Assembly: GCA_027422505.1 (NCBI GenBank)
Contig: JAPQWV010000017.1
Coordinates: 17,485,501 to 17,549,500 of the forward strand
Direction: 5' to 3'
Origin: Craterostigma plantagineum
Lineage: Eukaryota; Streptophyta; Magnoliopsida; Lamiales; Linderniaceae
DNA length: 64,000 nt
Below the pieces are notes generated by a model. It did no database searches, was not told the DNA's origin, and saw only the letters and a program-made list of their open reading frames with translations. Positions within the stretch are counted from its first letter, which is position 1. Every line of letters starts with the position of its first letter. Of the stretch, positions 1 through 11,444 are shown piece after piece. The position numbers and the translations under genes are program-made.

Positions 1-331
1 ACAAGACTTAGAACAATATTTTGGACACTTCTAAAATATTCCTAACAACCTTCTACTTAGGATTCTCGTGTTTATATCACTAGTAATGTACTCAAGAACA
101 ACTCCATTGGAATGTATATACTACACTCCATCCTTATGTTGTTAATCAAGATCCATTGTATACGAACATTAAGACGTTAATATTATCACCATTTCCTCCG
201 CGAAATACCTAGGAGCCATTGACGTTAAAACCTTAAACCTAAACCCTTACGTCTAAAACGTAATTTGAAACGAGTGACCTGATACCGGATAAGCCACTTC
301 TTATACCTTTTAACTAGAGGACAATACCAAG

Positions 332-430
332 TTATTGAAATCCCGCCTAATTTAGGATTTCCCGCCTAAATTATTGAAATCCCACCTAAATTATCAAAAT
401 CCCGCCCAAATTATTGAAATCCCGCCTAAA
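332..430. repeat. Short tandem repeat, five copies of a 20-bp unit
   Basis: Five head-to-tail copies of a unit close to TTATTGAAATCCCGCCTAAA, with one or a few changes per copy. The CCCGCC core reappears in the repeat pair just downstream. Confidence 0.8.
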
Positions 431-509
431 CTGGATAACAGAAGTTGAATATCCAATAACAATTAATGATCTACTAGTACCACTTCATTTTGTCGTAAAA
501 TTAGGCGGG

Positions 510-641
510 ATAACCAATCCTCCCGCCCTAATAATGTTATCATCATCTGTAATTAGCCTCACAATCGAAATTAGACACCAAACTATGGCTCTCAACAGTG
601 ATAACCAATCCTCCCGCCCTAATATTGTTATCATCATCTGT
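510..641. repeat. Pair of about 41-bp direct repeats
   Basis: The segment starting ATAACCAATCCTCCCGCCCT occurs near 510-551 and again at 601-641, almost identical and 91 bp apart. It contains the same CCCGCC core as the upstream array. Confidence 0.75.
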
Positions 642-1396
642 ACCGGTTAACTATTTTAAAGTGACAGATGAATGACCATCCATACCACATTTCAGGAACA
701 GTTGTTTAGGCAACATTCCGGCGATTTTAAATTTCGGCAAACCATGAGCGGCGAACAATAGAGCAAATATTGTGCTTCCGTGATTTGTTCAGGATATGAG
801 TCTCTCGAATTTGTACGAAATATCTTCAATTTCGACCGAATCGGGATTTGATTTTCACCGTGTTTTAATTATTTGCGTCAAAAGAATTCGAAAAATTTTA
901 CCCATAAATCGTACACTCAACACCTGAATAACATGATAAACCGTCTAGGACACACCCAAGTTGGTTTGGTGCAGGTCGTGCAGATGAAAATAATACGTAC
1001 GATCGATTGTTTCGATCGAGTTTCCACTGTTACAATTATACCAGATATCTGGCATTCAGTACCAAATCAAGCTTACTCGAACCTTTATATCAGTATATGG
1101 ATACCAGATGATAGCCTACCTGTACCGGTTAACTATTTTACACTGACAGATGAATGACCATCCATACCACATTTCAGGAACAGTTGTTTAGGCAACGATT
1201 CGGCGATGTTAAATTTCGGCAAACCATGAGCGACGAACAATAGAGCCAATACTGTGTTTCAAAGATTTTCTCATGTTATGGGTCTCTCGAATTGGTACAA
1301 AATATCTTCAATTTCGACCGAATCGAGGTTCGATTTCATCGTGTTTTTATTATTTGCGTCAAAAGAGTTCGAAAAATATACCCGTAAAATCGTAGA
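641..1396. repeat. Direct duplication, two copies of about 273 bp
   Basis: Segments 641-913 and 1123-1396 align along their length. Both begin TACCGGTTAACTATTTTA, both carry CAGTTGTTTAGGCAAC and both end in a TTCGAAAAAT.TTACCC-type string. The offset is about 482 bp. Weaker similarity continues past both copies, so the true unit may be the whole 480 bp. Divergence of roughly a tenth indicates an old duplication. Confidence 0.75.
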
Positions 1397-1515
1397 TTTC
1401 GAGACCTGAATATCGAAATAAACCATCGTGGATTGATCGAGTTTCGTTTCCGAGTATCATTCGCAACGTATACAGAAATCTGTGCACCATTTGATCGAAA
1501 AGAAAAAATTATTTA

Positions 1516-1757
1516 CTCCCTCCGTCCCATGATTTTTATCACATTTCTTGGTCGGCACGGATATTAAGGTTCTATTATTATAATAATATAGTACAATGAA
1601 AATGTAAAAAAATGTATATTTTGACACGTCTTTTAAGAATATTTAATATTATTATATTGATTGTTTGTGATAGTTTTTTACCCAAAAAGGAAATGTGATA
1701 AAGTTAGTGGGACGCCCGAAATGGAAAAATGTGATAAAGTTAACGGGACGGAGGGAG
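1516..1757. mobile_element. Stowaway-type MITE (Tc1/mariner-like)
   Basis: A 242-bp element with perfect 13-bp terminal inverted repeats, CTCCCTCCGTCCC at the left and GGGACGGAGGGAG at the right, flanked by TA dinucleotides at 1514-1515 and 1758-1759. This is the diagnostic structure of plant Stowaway MITEs, which are moved by Tc1/mariner transposases and target TA. The interior is AT-rich and non-coding. Confidence 0.93.
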
Positions 1758-1759
1758 TA

Positions 1760-3507
1760 CTTAATAATATGGTTAACGATGGTAACAGAAAACTGGTTCT
1801 GGATACCACTTATTATACATCTTTGTAGGGGTATTTTGGTAAGATCATGTATTTGGTCCTTTTCTCTAAAACTGAAAGATATTGGGTCCTTAATAACGAA
1901 ATTCCTACTGACAGGGCCTGAACTATATTTTGAAACTTAAAGAGGGCCTGAATTGTAAAAGCCCCTTGTTCTTTTAGCGTAGCAATAAGACGAGCAATTA
2001 TGCATGCTTCATGATTAATGATAAAGAGGAACTGAAAACATCATAACAATTTATCCTTTTTATTACTCCAAATTTTTTTCCTTTTTCTTTAGATTAATTA
2101 CTTATTATTGGTGGAATAGAGTGGAATGAACTTAATGAAGTTAGTCAACCACCATGTGCACCGTACGGATGCGCTTGGGTTAGTGTATTTGAACAGAATG
2201 GTGAGTTTCTAAATCATGAAGTTTAAAATCTGAATTTCAATTCCAAATACATTGTTTGGCAAATGTTAAGATTGTGAAATTCGGATTTCGAAATAGAGCT
2301 CGAGCCTCAAGCTATTATTATTAAGTTAAAACAATATGATAAAAATGATGAATAATAAAATAAAAAAGGTCGTGAGCTTTCGAGCGCCCACGCGTGAGCT
2401 TCAGATCGAGTCGACTCAGCAAGTTTGCGAGTCGGCGCGACTCATAGTTCACCCCTAATTATTATTTTTATTATTAGTATTCTTGTGATTGTTATTGTTA
2501 TTATTATTTTATTTATGATAACGAGGGATGTACTTTGGATTTCGAAAAAAGACCACTTGTCGTCGAATTTCAAAATCCGACAAATAGTGAACATTTAAGT
2601 TACCACTGTATTTGGATTATCCAAATTCGTTCTATTGTCAAATGGAAAATTTGGCGGACATTCGAATTTAAATCGAATTCCAGAATTCAAACGAACCGTA
2701 AGCAAATTTATCGATTTTGTGCTTTTATTCAATCGTCCACGCGACATCACCTCCGTCGATCCTCTTAGATCCGCTGTCACGTAAATTGCCATCTCTGAAT
2801 AATTTTCGCCTAAAAACCACCTAAGCTCTGCCTAGCCCCCCTCGGGCGCCGACTAGCGTCCAACAACATTGCTTATATGCTCATAGAAACAGACAACATG
2901 CCATATGCTTTTCATGGCCAACTATACTCACCAAGTTGCTCTTGCATTGGCAAACTACATGCTCCAAAACATTGTTTTTTGTAGTCATGTATATTGTGAT
3001 ACTAGCCTAAGTACATCCCCTCAAAAGTCGCTTTCAATTCTTTTAATATATGCAGGCAAGGATTAGCAACAACTCTGAAGGAGCGAGCATTCTTGTGCAC
3101 AACACATTCTGATTAGGAAAGGTAATGCAACATCAATGTGTCAATAATAGGATCAAGCCCTTGAAAGGGATTATGTTCGTTATATTCATCTTGAATTGCC
3201 ATCATAGAATATTCATACCTAAGATGGACTCTTAAATTTAAGAGTCATCCCTTTAAACCATTTTTTTTAGCTCTTTGATCGTTGTTAGGTTGTGTTGTCA
3301 TGATGTGGTTCCGTGTAGTTGTAAAAACTGTGTAATCGTTAAGCTGTTTTGTTGCTGAATTAGTATTTTTTGTGCAGATCTGCTCGGTTTTTATTTTTTA
3401 GTTACTGATGATTAGTTGAAGTTGATATATTTGAATACAAGTATATCGTGTTTATGTTGATTATTATGGATCTTGGCTGAAGACTGTGTTGAACTTCTGA
3501 AATGATC
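1760..3507. other. Unclassified intergenic sequence
   Basis: No supported gene. It contains one hAT-like relic, annotated separately. Near 2745-2775 there is a phrase (CATCACCTCCGTCG, then CCTCTTAG) also found in the arm of the palindromic MITE at 8217-8556, so a degraded relative of that MITE may lie here. I recognise nothing in the rest. Confidence 0.5.
2290..2457. mobile_element. Degraded hAT-like MITE relic
   Basis: The right end reads GTTCACCCCTA, which in reverse complement is a hAT-style TAGGGGTGAAC terminus followed by GAGTCG/GAGCTCG-rich subterminal sequence. The left side carries GAGCTCGAGCCTCAAGC but no clean terminus. The composition matches the better-preserved hAT MITE at 35473-35737. 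No target duplication is recognisable. Confidence 0.4.
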
Positions 3508-3999
3508 TGTGAAACAGCCCGCTCTCGGGACCTGTCGTGTTGGGCCCACTACACTTCATTGATTGTCTGGCCCCACTCTACCACCACTAGCATTCCAGCG
3601 TGCTTTGCACTGCACGCATCCTGAGCTACTTTCCAAGGGGTCATCCATCCCAGTGCTACTCCACGCAAGCACACTTAATTTTGAAGTTCTTACGGATGGA
3701 CTCACAGAAAGGAAGGTGCACCTTTGGTGATATGAGTAGCTCAATCAATTCTCTTATACCATTCCTTAACTTGACAAGTCTATACATTGTCAATCTTAGG
3801 ATCCTTTTCATTCGGTGTGGAATCGGTTCATTCATGTATCCCTCCGCCTAGAAGCCTCGCCATGAGCCGCTTCTTATTCGTGCCTCTCTCTGGCACTGAC
3901 GGTCACTCCCCGCCCTCATCGGCCCGGGGTGTTACATGCCCACCAGCTTCTTTCTTCCCCGAACCACACCGTACTGTGAGAGGTTGTTCTCTGATACCA
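3508..3999 (-). mobile_element. Cassandra-like TRIM remnant (3' LTR, short internal region, PBS)
   Basis: Read on the minus strand, TGGTATCAGAG at 3999-3989 matches the usual initiator-tRNA-Met primer site. About 50 nt later comes a purine-rich stretch, then an LTR beginning TGTAACACCCCGGG at 3936. Inside the LTR is a 5S-rRNA-like segment. A tiny internal region with only PBS and PPT between LTRs, plus a 5S-derived LTR, is the known architecture of Cassandra TRIMs. No second LTR is visible above 4000, so the element is truncated. The lower LTR boundary is uncertain: TGTGAAACAG at 3508 or TGTTGGGCCC at 3539 could be the end. Confidence 0.6.
3625..3725 (-). other. 5S rRNA-derived segment inside the Cassandra-like LTR
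   Basis: The minus strand resembles the 3' two thirds of plant 5S rRNA: a TTAAGTGTGCTTGCGTG block (5S box A region) and, about 20 nt on, CACTGGGATGGATGACCCC (box C region), in the right order and spacing. Several substitutions and missing 5S ends show that this is not a functional 5S gene. In Cassandra elements the segment retains RNA polymerase III promoter boxes. Confidence 0.65.
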
Positions 4000-4159
4000 T
4001 CTAAAGCATTGAGGGTTGGGATTTGGTTCGGGTCTGATACATGTTCCAAAGTGGTAGCGTCCGTATTGCTGACATAGAGGCGTTGGATTTGAGGGTCTAT
4101 TTGGAACATTAGTGTGTCCCTGGTTACTTGGACATTTGCCAATGAACTGACGTTTACGT

Positions 4160-4673
4160 TCACCTCATTTGTTGACTCTCTCTCCTTCTTTTCACTTCCT
4201 GGGCCTCGACTATCTGAGCCTCCGCTTGCTCGACAATCATCGTCCGTTCCGTAACTTGGGTAAATTCCATTCGCCGGGCTCCCGCGATGCTCAGATCTCG
4301 ATAAATTTTAGGTTTGAGACCCGTAATTAACCTCATCATCTTTAGGAAATTGGTTGCCACCATATGAGGGGCAAAACGAGATAATTCTTCGAATGTTCGA
4401 ATGTATTGAGCGACTGACATTCCTCCTTGTTTCGAGCTTATAAATTCTTGCATTATTCGCTCATGTTCGTGGGTAGTGAAATATTTCCGTGGAATGTTCT
4501 CTGAATCGGTCCCATGACATTGTCACCGGGTCCTCCAAAACCTTCACTGTGTCCCACCAGAATCTGGTGTTTCCCCTGGGCATGGAAACCGCAGAAAGGA
4601 CTTTCTCGTCTTCTGGTACACGGCTATAAATAAACATGTCTTCGATCGTGTGTGGCGCCCCGCCATCTACCAC
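4160..4673 (-). pseudogene. Ty3/Gypsy gag relic (Retrotrans_gag domain)
   Basis: Two minus-strand frames cover one gag domain. The upstream frame (4673-4461) has the WWDTVK-type block and a W-x-x-F-x-x-x-F motif. The downstream frame (4453-4160) carries MQEFISSKQGGMSVAQYIRT, FEELSRFAP and a GLKPKIYRDLSIAGA block. That order is typical of Retrotrans_gag in plant Gypsy elements. A frameshift around 4455-4461 separates them, and the protein stops before any zinc knuckle, protease or pol. It abuts the Cassandra-like remnant, so the two old elements are probably truncated against each other. Confidence 0.85.
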
Positions 4674-5690
4674 TCTTTTCTTACGCTAATTCACGTGACT
4701 AATGCAAAAGTAAAATATATTACAAACTTATTTTACAAAGCATAATAAAACGTAGCACCCGCCACACAGGTCGCATCCATGTACACACCACCCTCAAAAG
4801 TCGCTAGAAGTTCCAAATGTTTCAGCCTCGCCATCTAAGCGTTCACATTACCGTGTTCGCTCGCATCTACAACACATAAAACATGGGATGAGCTATAAAG
4901 CTCAGTAAGTGGAAATATGCATGATATGCACGTGCCAAACTCGCAAAGGCATCCGTGCCAATGTTTTCTAATTACCATAATAACATCGTTTTTATTTCAC
5001 TAAGGGCCCTCGGCTGATCTTACTATGCACCATACAGGAGCTCAGATCCAATATGAATAAATATGACAGCGACCCACGTTGGGTGCCTACGCCAGGTTTC
5101 TCTAGGTCGCCCCGTCCCAAGTCGTTGCCATGCGTTTGCTCACGTTGGTAGCCTATGCCGAGGTAGCTTACATCAAGGTTACCCCATGTGTCGTTTCCTC
5201 AGGCCGCACCCTCCAGGTAGCATCTTACCGCAAACAGGGCATTCATTCACCCGAATTCATACACAAACATACCTTACCGCATACAGGGCATTCATTTGCC
5301 CAAACTCATATACATACATAAATCCGACGACGCACCTCGCCGCCATGGTGCCATAGAAGTAGCCCTGACTCAACTGTGAGTCGACATCAGATGCCTATAT
5401 TGGCAAATATCATTCGCTCTCAGGCGATAAATACCGTGCACGTTCACACCTAGAAATCCCCCAAATGAAACATGTGTGCATATGATTATGCCATGCGAAT
5501 AATAAAATAAATTGCTTTACTACATGCAGTGGTAAGTTGCAAATAATTCACAGCACATAAAATCACTGAAGCAGATAATCACATAAATTAAACGCAAACA
5601 AGTAATTTATGTTTTGTAGTTGAGGTTCCCACTTACCTGGTATTCTTAGTTACTTAGCTTAACGTAAGTTGCCTAACCCTCGAACCTTAT
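4674..5690. other. Probable degraded LTR or leader sequence next to the Gypsy gag
   Basis: This lies immediately 5' of the minus-strand gag. It contains phrases such as GATGAGCTATAAAGCTCAGTAAGT that resemble plant Gypsy LTRs, but I find no matched LTR partner and no target duplication. No coding sequence. Confidence 0.3.
5224..5322. repeat. Two-copy tandem repeat, about 50 bp
   Basis: Two adjacent units each read TTACCGCAAACAGGGCATTC or TTACCGCATACAGGGCATTC, followed by a CCCGAA/CCCAAA and ACATAC tail, at about 5224-5272 and 5274-5322. Confidence 0.7.
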
Positions 5691-5739
5691 AGAAATGTTA
5701 TAAGGTTAATATATGTTGGTTTAATTATATAATTAGGGT

Positions 5740-7390
5740 TTTTCGAAAGTTGTTTAGAACTTGGACTAGTTTCGAAATTATCATAGTTTGAAAATCCCAG
5801 TTTCGATTTTTATAAATTTCAAAATCCCTAATTTTGAAAGTTGTAATAATTTCGAAATCCTTATTAGTTATAAAAATATTTCGAAAGACTTACTTAAGAT
5901 AAGTTTCGAAATTTATTACACTTCAAAATTGATACAAGTTTCGAACTTTGACCAAATTGGAAAAGAAATCTTACCAAATTTCGAAAGTGATGTTTTTCGA
6001 AAGTTAATTTCGAAACCATGGTCGGTTTCGAAATTCTAGTTTCGAAATTCTCCTTGGGCTCTAAATTAATTTTAAGCCCTCAAAAACCCTAATTAGAAAT
6101 TAGCCCCTAAATGAGAAATTCGAAACTCATTTTCGAAATGAGTTTCGAAATTCTCCAAACTCATTTCAAAATTGTGTTTCGAACTTTATTTCGAATTTCA
6201 TGTGCCAAAAACAACTTAAATTTTGAAATTCTCAAGTGCTAACACAATCCCAATTTCGAAACTCTCTTAATTCAACACCAATCTTTCGAAAATCATACTT
6301 ATAAGAACCTAGCTTTCGAAACCATATAAAAACACTATTTGAGTTTCAAACTTGTTAAGACTTTCGATCAAACATGATTTATCAAGAACAAGATGAATAT
6401 CATATGAACTCTAAACTATGTTCATCCTTTTCAAAAATCAAATACCCTAAAGAACATGAGCTTATGTGATTTCCATGCTTAATAACTTAGACAAGCCCAA
6501 CCCTAATTATAAATATAAAAATTATACAAAGAACCCTTACCTAATCCAAGCTGCGTTATGGTTACTATTTGAGTTCTTCGCCTCCTTTCTAACCTTGTTC
6601 TTTGAAGATTTCGCCTAATGACTCCTTTCTTTCTATGTTCTCATCATAAAGCTTTCAATTATTGTTATTACTTTAGCTTTAGGTTGCTTTCTAACTTGAC
6701 TTTTGATTTCAAATACTCATCCTCCCATACTTATCGTGTACTAGCTAGTTTCTAAAGAATCATGACACTTACCTCACAAGCCAAATGTTAATATTTTAAG
6801 CCTTGTATTAGTCATTCTTTAGTAATAATTAATTTCCTAAGAATTTCGAAATCCCTTATTAGGGAATTTGGAAACTCTTGAAGGAAATTTCGAAAGATAG
6901 TTCGAAATTCCTCTAGTTTCGAACTTCACCACGAATTTCGAAATTCTATTACTTGAGTTTCGAATTTCTCTTATTTTAACATTTCTTTAGTGTTAACCCT
7001 TTACAAGAGAATTTCCAAATAAACTTGGGGAATTTCGAATCCCTCATAAGAATTTTCGTACACTATTTCGAACTTCTACTAGGTTTCGAACTTCTCCCAT
7101 AAGAATTTCGAAATGCAACACCTAGGTTTCGAATTTCTCCTTAGTAAGCTAGTTTTGAACTTTTCTTGGCTACTTGTTTCGAATTTCTTCTCCCAGATTA
7201 AAGAAATTTCGAAACTATGCTTGTATTTCGAAGTTACCCATAATTTCCAAAATTACACCTAAGTTTTGAAATTCTCCCATGGGCTCCTCCCGAATTTCGA
7301 AATGAACCACTTCCCTTAGGTTTCAAACTTCTTACTACTATATTTCGAAATTCACTACCTATTATATATTACTAATTTTCGAAACTATCA
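5740..7390. repeat. TTCGAA-rich tract
   Basis: The hexamer TTCGAA, usually within TTTCGAAAT or GTTTCGAA, occurs about 35 times by eye in two clusters (5740-6320 and 6840-7385) separated by about 500 bp with almost none. Spacing is irregular, so it is not a simple satellite. There is no coding sequence. The motif is its own reverse complement, so orientation cannot be judged. Confidence 0.8.
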
Positions 7391-8216
7391 ATTGTTCTCT
7401 ATGAAAAATTGAAATTCAATCAGCGAAAACAGGTTGGATATTGTTATACATTTCATACAAGCATTATACGAATTGAGGAAGATATGATTGAGGACGAAAT
7501 ACATTTTGTACCTACTGTCAAATGTGCTACTTGAAGTCTTTATATAGACCGACGAAAGTAAATAAATAAAAAGCGTGAAATACAGGGCGAAGTTGAGTTG
7601 CAATTAAGTCGAATAGTCGTGTTTTCTACATTGCGCTTTCACATAACCCTAGCGGCATCCTATCAAAGTCTTTATAAACTCTCAGTTTCAATGCCTCCGT
7701 GGTATTATTTTTCTATTCTCCGCCAAAGGTTCTTTTCTATCTATCTTTGTTTCTCTGAATTTCTCGCCGTCTATATCCACCACTTAGATCTTACACCAAT
7801 GCTTGATACCTTCCTCTACTTCGACTAGTAGATTGTTTTTCGCGAATATTGAATGCTCTTGGTTTTGGGCAGTTGAGCAAATCATTTTCTCCGTTTAAAG
7901 TCGACAAAGGGCTCTATTTCTCCTTAGATTTGCTCGCGGATTTTCAGATCTACATCAATGGTATATATTTTTCATGGTTTTGTACATTCATTTCTTATTT
8001 GTTGTTTCTTTTTTTTATTGATGATGTTTCTAATATTTATGCAGTGGGTGAAGGAAGGGATTCTTTATTTTACATCATGATAACACTGTATTGGAATCTT
8101 TTTCACTTGATAAAGGCTTATCAATCATTCACTTTTTGCATCATTTTCAGATCTACATGGATGGTTTATGCCTCATTTGTGCACTCCTCTTTTATTTATG
8201 ATTGTAGCTTTTACAT

Positions 8217-8556
8217 AGGTTTGCTATGGTGCCCACCTACCGTGAGCACCATAGCTGATTTCGCAATTACAGCTCATTTTCTCTCACTCCGCCGATGCCA
8301 TCACCTCCGTCGCCCCTCTTAGCTTCCTCATAACATCCGTTGTCCATCTTCCATGCACTCATTTATCAGAAATTCATCATCTCAGCTATGTACGAGAAAA
8401 TTGCAGTATAATATGAATTTCTGATAAATGAGTGCGTGGAAGATGGACAACGGAGGTTATGAGGAAGCTAAGAGGGGCGACAGAGGTGATGCCATCGCCG
8501 GAGTGGGAGAAAATGAGCTGTAATTACGAAATCAGCGTGGGCACCATAGCAAACCT
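8217..8556. mobile_element. 340-bp palindromic MITE
   Basis: Two long arms (8217-8377 and 8413-8556) are near-perfect inverted repeats around a loop of about 35 bp. The outer ends read AGGTTTGCTATGGTGCCCAC and its reverse complement. The left arm is 17 bp longer because GTGAGCACCATAG-type sequence next to the tip is locally duplicated. No target duplication is evident, so the transposase class is unclear. The other R copies lack this insert. A transcript through it would fold into a long hairpin. Confidence 0.85.
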
Positions 8557-9029
8557 CCTCATCTTTTAAATATGCAGCAAAAAGTTAGAGATGCTTGGTT
8601 TTATATATCCATAGCTATGTTTTCAAATGTTTTGTTTTTCAATTATTTAAGGAATAGAAATGTAGACTCTTTACACCAATTTCAGATCAACAATATTATA
8701 CGATTGCATCATCATTTTCTTTTTGATATATCATGATAACATTTAATATTTATGCAGCAACATAACAGACGACAGATTGTTGACGGTCTCGTGTAGAAGC
8801 TTTTTGCAGTTATCAATGGCTAAGGATTAAGGTTTTCTTCAGGTTTTCAGATCTACATCTAGTATATAGTTTCATCTATCTATACTCGTCATTATCTTTT
8901 TTATATGGTTTAACATTCTTTATTATCTATGCAGTAGTATGATTTTTATACTTTGTTTCAGAGGCTTGTTTCACGTAATCATTGTTCGGTGACTATGCTT
9001 CTTCCTCTTCAAAAAATTACCATAATGCC

Positions 9030-9116
9030 ATAATGCCACCGCTTCTATTATGGGCGACGGATTTTGCACAACCGTCGCCCATAGTGCCGTCGCCTATTGC
9101 TTATTCTCTACTAGTG
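9030..9116. mobile_element. CACTA-type terminal fragment
   Basis: The right end reads CTACTAGTG at 9108-9116, i.e. CACTAGTAG in reverse complement, preceded by inverted GGGCGACGG / CCGTCGCCC subterminal repeats, as in non-autonomous plant CACTA elements. A similar end lies at 56244. The partner terminus is not found, so this is a fragment. Confidence 0.55.
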
Positions 9117-9985
9117 TGATTAACATCCATAAAAAATATGTTTTCATTGATATAATATATTTTCTATACATTACTATTGTTATTGTTTTAGTTTTCTGTA
9201 CAACCAATCTTAATATTCTAAAGGAACGTAAGGAATAAGTTCTTGACTTGTATCCTAATGGTGCCGTCTGCCGATTAGGTTTTGTTCTCATCGATTTTCA
9301 ATTTTAGGATGGTATTCAACCTTTGTATTAGGATCGATTAACGTGCTTAGAGGGGGTGAATAAACACTTCCTATTTTCGGTTTATGATTCGATAGTTCCG
9401 TTGACTGATAGCATAACCGAGTTTGCGGAATATGAGTGCAACCGGTTGATGAACTGAGTTGTTTGTGTGTGTGACTGATTGATAACAGTGATATGTTTGT
9501 GTAAGTTCGGAGCAAACCTCCTACTTCTCTTCTCATTTTAAGGTAGGATTTCAGTAGAAATTCAGTTAACATCGTACACTCGTGTAACCTACTAGTTAAG
9601 ACCTACTTAGCTATTCTGGTGACTCACTTAAAACAGTCGTATGAAAACAATCCATATACTCCGACAGCTTTTTACATTCCGTTGGTATGGAAATCTCTCA
9701 ATTTCACTTGAATGAATATTTTCTCTCGTTCTAGTTAAGTGCACTTTCGATTCACGTCGATCGCTTGAATATTTGAGTTCCTTGAAAATTAGTTCGAAAG
9801 TTATTTATTCTTCAGTCTTGAAAATGTATTCGTTCCTCTGAGAAGACTCTGCTCAGTAACCGCATTTAATGTATTTTACCCAAAATGGGTCTGTTTTCTA
9901 TTTCTGAATATTGGTTGGTCTGAAACGCGCTATCACCAAAATAGTTAAGCCAACTGATCTGCAATTCTTTGTGCAGCCTTGAATT

Positions 9986-11444
9986 TGTTGTTTTTTCGGT
10001 TGCGTCTGGTCGGCGGCAGAGAGCTTTGGCAATAGATACACTTCGGCAGGAGATAGTCGGAAGATAGAGTGTCTTCAAACTCAGGTACAGTTCGTGAGTA
10101 CCCAGATGATGACGAGCGCATAGGTGATAACTATTATACACAACATGAAGAATAAATAGGCCTGGAGTTGATGAAGACTATCCATGACCGTAGACGTAGT
10201 CGAGGCGTGTGTTGAACACACTGTCCGTAAGACGAAATTGCCCCGATATACAGTACTTTCGGTTAACAGCGATTGTCCCCAAGATACAACGACATTTTCT
10301 TAATTCATAATCGCAGCACAAGGACTAGAATTTTTCGACGAATCGTACTCGAAACTGAGTTTTTCTTACTTCGGGAAATAGGGGTGTTTGGGAGTGAAAT
10401 ATGCAAATTTTCGGGTTGAAGTGAATTAATATTTTCAATTCATGAGGGGTCTATTTATAGATTTTCTCGCGCAGGGGCTTAATTGCAATTTCAAGAACTT
10501 CCTGGACTTCTTTTATAATTTCCCAGGGGTCTAAATGCAATATTTCAAACTTATTGGACTGTCGGTTTATTTACTGCCCGAATCTCAGGCGTGTCCCACC
10601 GGCGGCGGCCCGATTCTCTGACCTGACCCACCGGCGGCTCGACCGACACCTCTTGTTGGGCCGACCGACACCTCTAGTTGGGCCGGATCAGCTCAAGAGC
10701 CCACTGCGGCCCAGACGATTCATTGGATCACGCCACCTCATCTGGACTGCCCAATCAGTGCTGACGCAGCGCCACCTCATCTTCACCTCAACTACCACGT
10801 CACCGGCACCGTCGCCGTCGCCGCCCACCGGAGGAAAAATTTAATTAGCTCCTCAATGCTCCTCGCTCCGATGCGTCGTGCGAAGTGCAAAGTGCGCGCC
10901 TCAAAGCGCCCATTCACTTTGGCACGGCACGGCACGACTCGGCCTCGGGCACGGGCACGGGCTCGGGCTCGGTGCTCGTCGTGCGAGGCACCGACTCGCA
11001 CCGGGCTGTTATTTGGGCCAAAACTCCGTTAAGTTTCTCAAGCCCACTAAGCCCACTTAAGCCCATTTAAACCCATTTAAGCCCATTTAAATCCATCCAC
11101 ATGGCAAGCCCTTTGGAATAAACCCACATGGGTTTTTATATATATGATGAAGATTTTCTTAGTGTCTAACCAATGTGGGACACTTAATCCCCCACTTAAA
11201 CACTATCAACCATTTTTAATCATTATTGGGCCAACTTCGAAAATTAATTTCTCATTCACCCGAATTCGGTTTTGACCTATTAATATTCGTTAGATTCCCC
11301 GTGAAACATATATTCGTAATCTTTCAACGATTTCTCGTTTCGACATTCGATGGCTTCTCGATTTTATTAAAACCGGAACTGATTTTATTAATGGGTTAAT
11401 ACCCATTTGGGCCCAAAACCCATTTGATTTAATAAAATCCAACA
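9986..11444 (-). repeat. 3' LTR of Copia element 1
   Basis: 1459 bp, matching 15976-17393 end to end apart from indels. It contains a GC-rich CGGGCACGGGCT simple repeat near 10920-10980, longer than in the other LTR, and an AAGCCCATTTAA mini-array near 11040-11090. The TATATATAAAAAC string on the minus strand at about 11133-11145 is the TATA candidate. Confidence 0.93.

Larger units (their letters stand above)
1..1513. other. AT-rich intergenic sequence with local duplications, no gene
   Basis: I see no credible coding sequence here. The short open frames are interrupted, low-complexity and unlike any family I recognise. The stretch is built from direct repeats, listed separately, and looks like old repeat-derived DNA. 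Confidence 0.6.
7555..9985 (+). repeat. Dispersed gene-like repeat R, copy 1, left part
   Basis: Homologous to 35980-36649 (plus) and 58620-58260 (minus). All copies share a GTTTTCTACATTGCG-type block, a telobox (AACCCTAG, 7645-7652), a TATA-like TTTATAAAC about 20 nt later (7671-7679), then AGTTTCAATGCC with a conserved ATG (7691). Downstream are intron-like segments ending TTTATGCAG and a conserved CGGATTTTCAGATCTACATC block. Telobox plus TATA is typical of plant translation-related genes, so R probably carries a captured 5' gene region. The reading frames after the ATG are not conserved. Copia 1 interrupts this copy at 9985; it resumes at 17394. Confidence 0.7.

Noticed and set aside
3625..3725. 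Functional 5S rRNA gene
   Set aside because: The 5' part is not recognisable, there are many substitutions, and it lies inside an LTR-like sequence.
7849..8322. 157-codon open frame in repeat R
   Set aside because: It runs through intron-like and MITE sequence and is not conserved in the other R copies.
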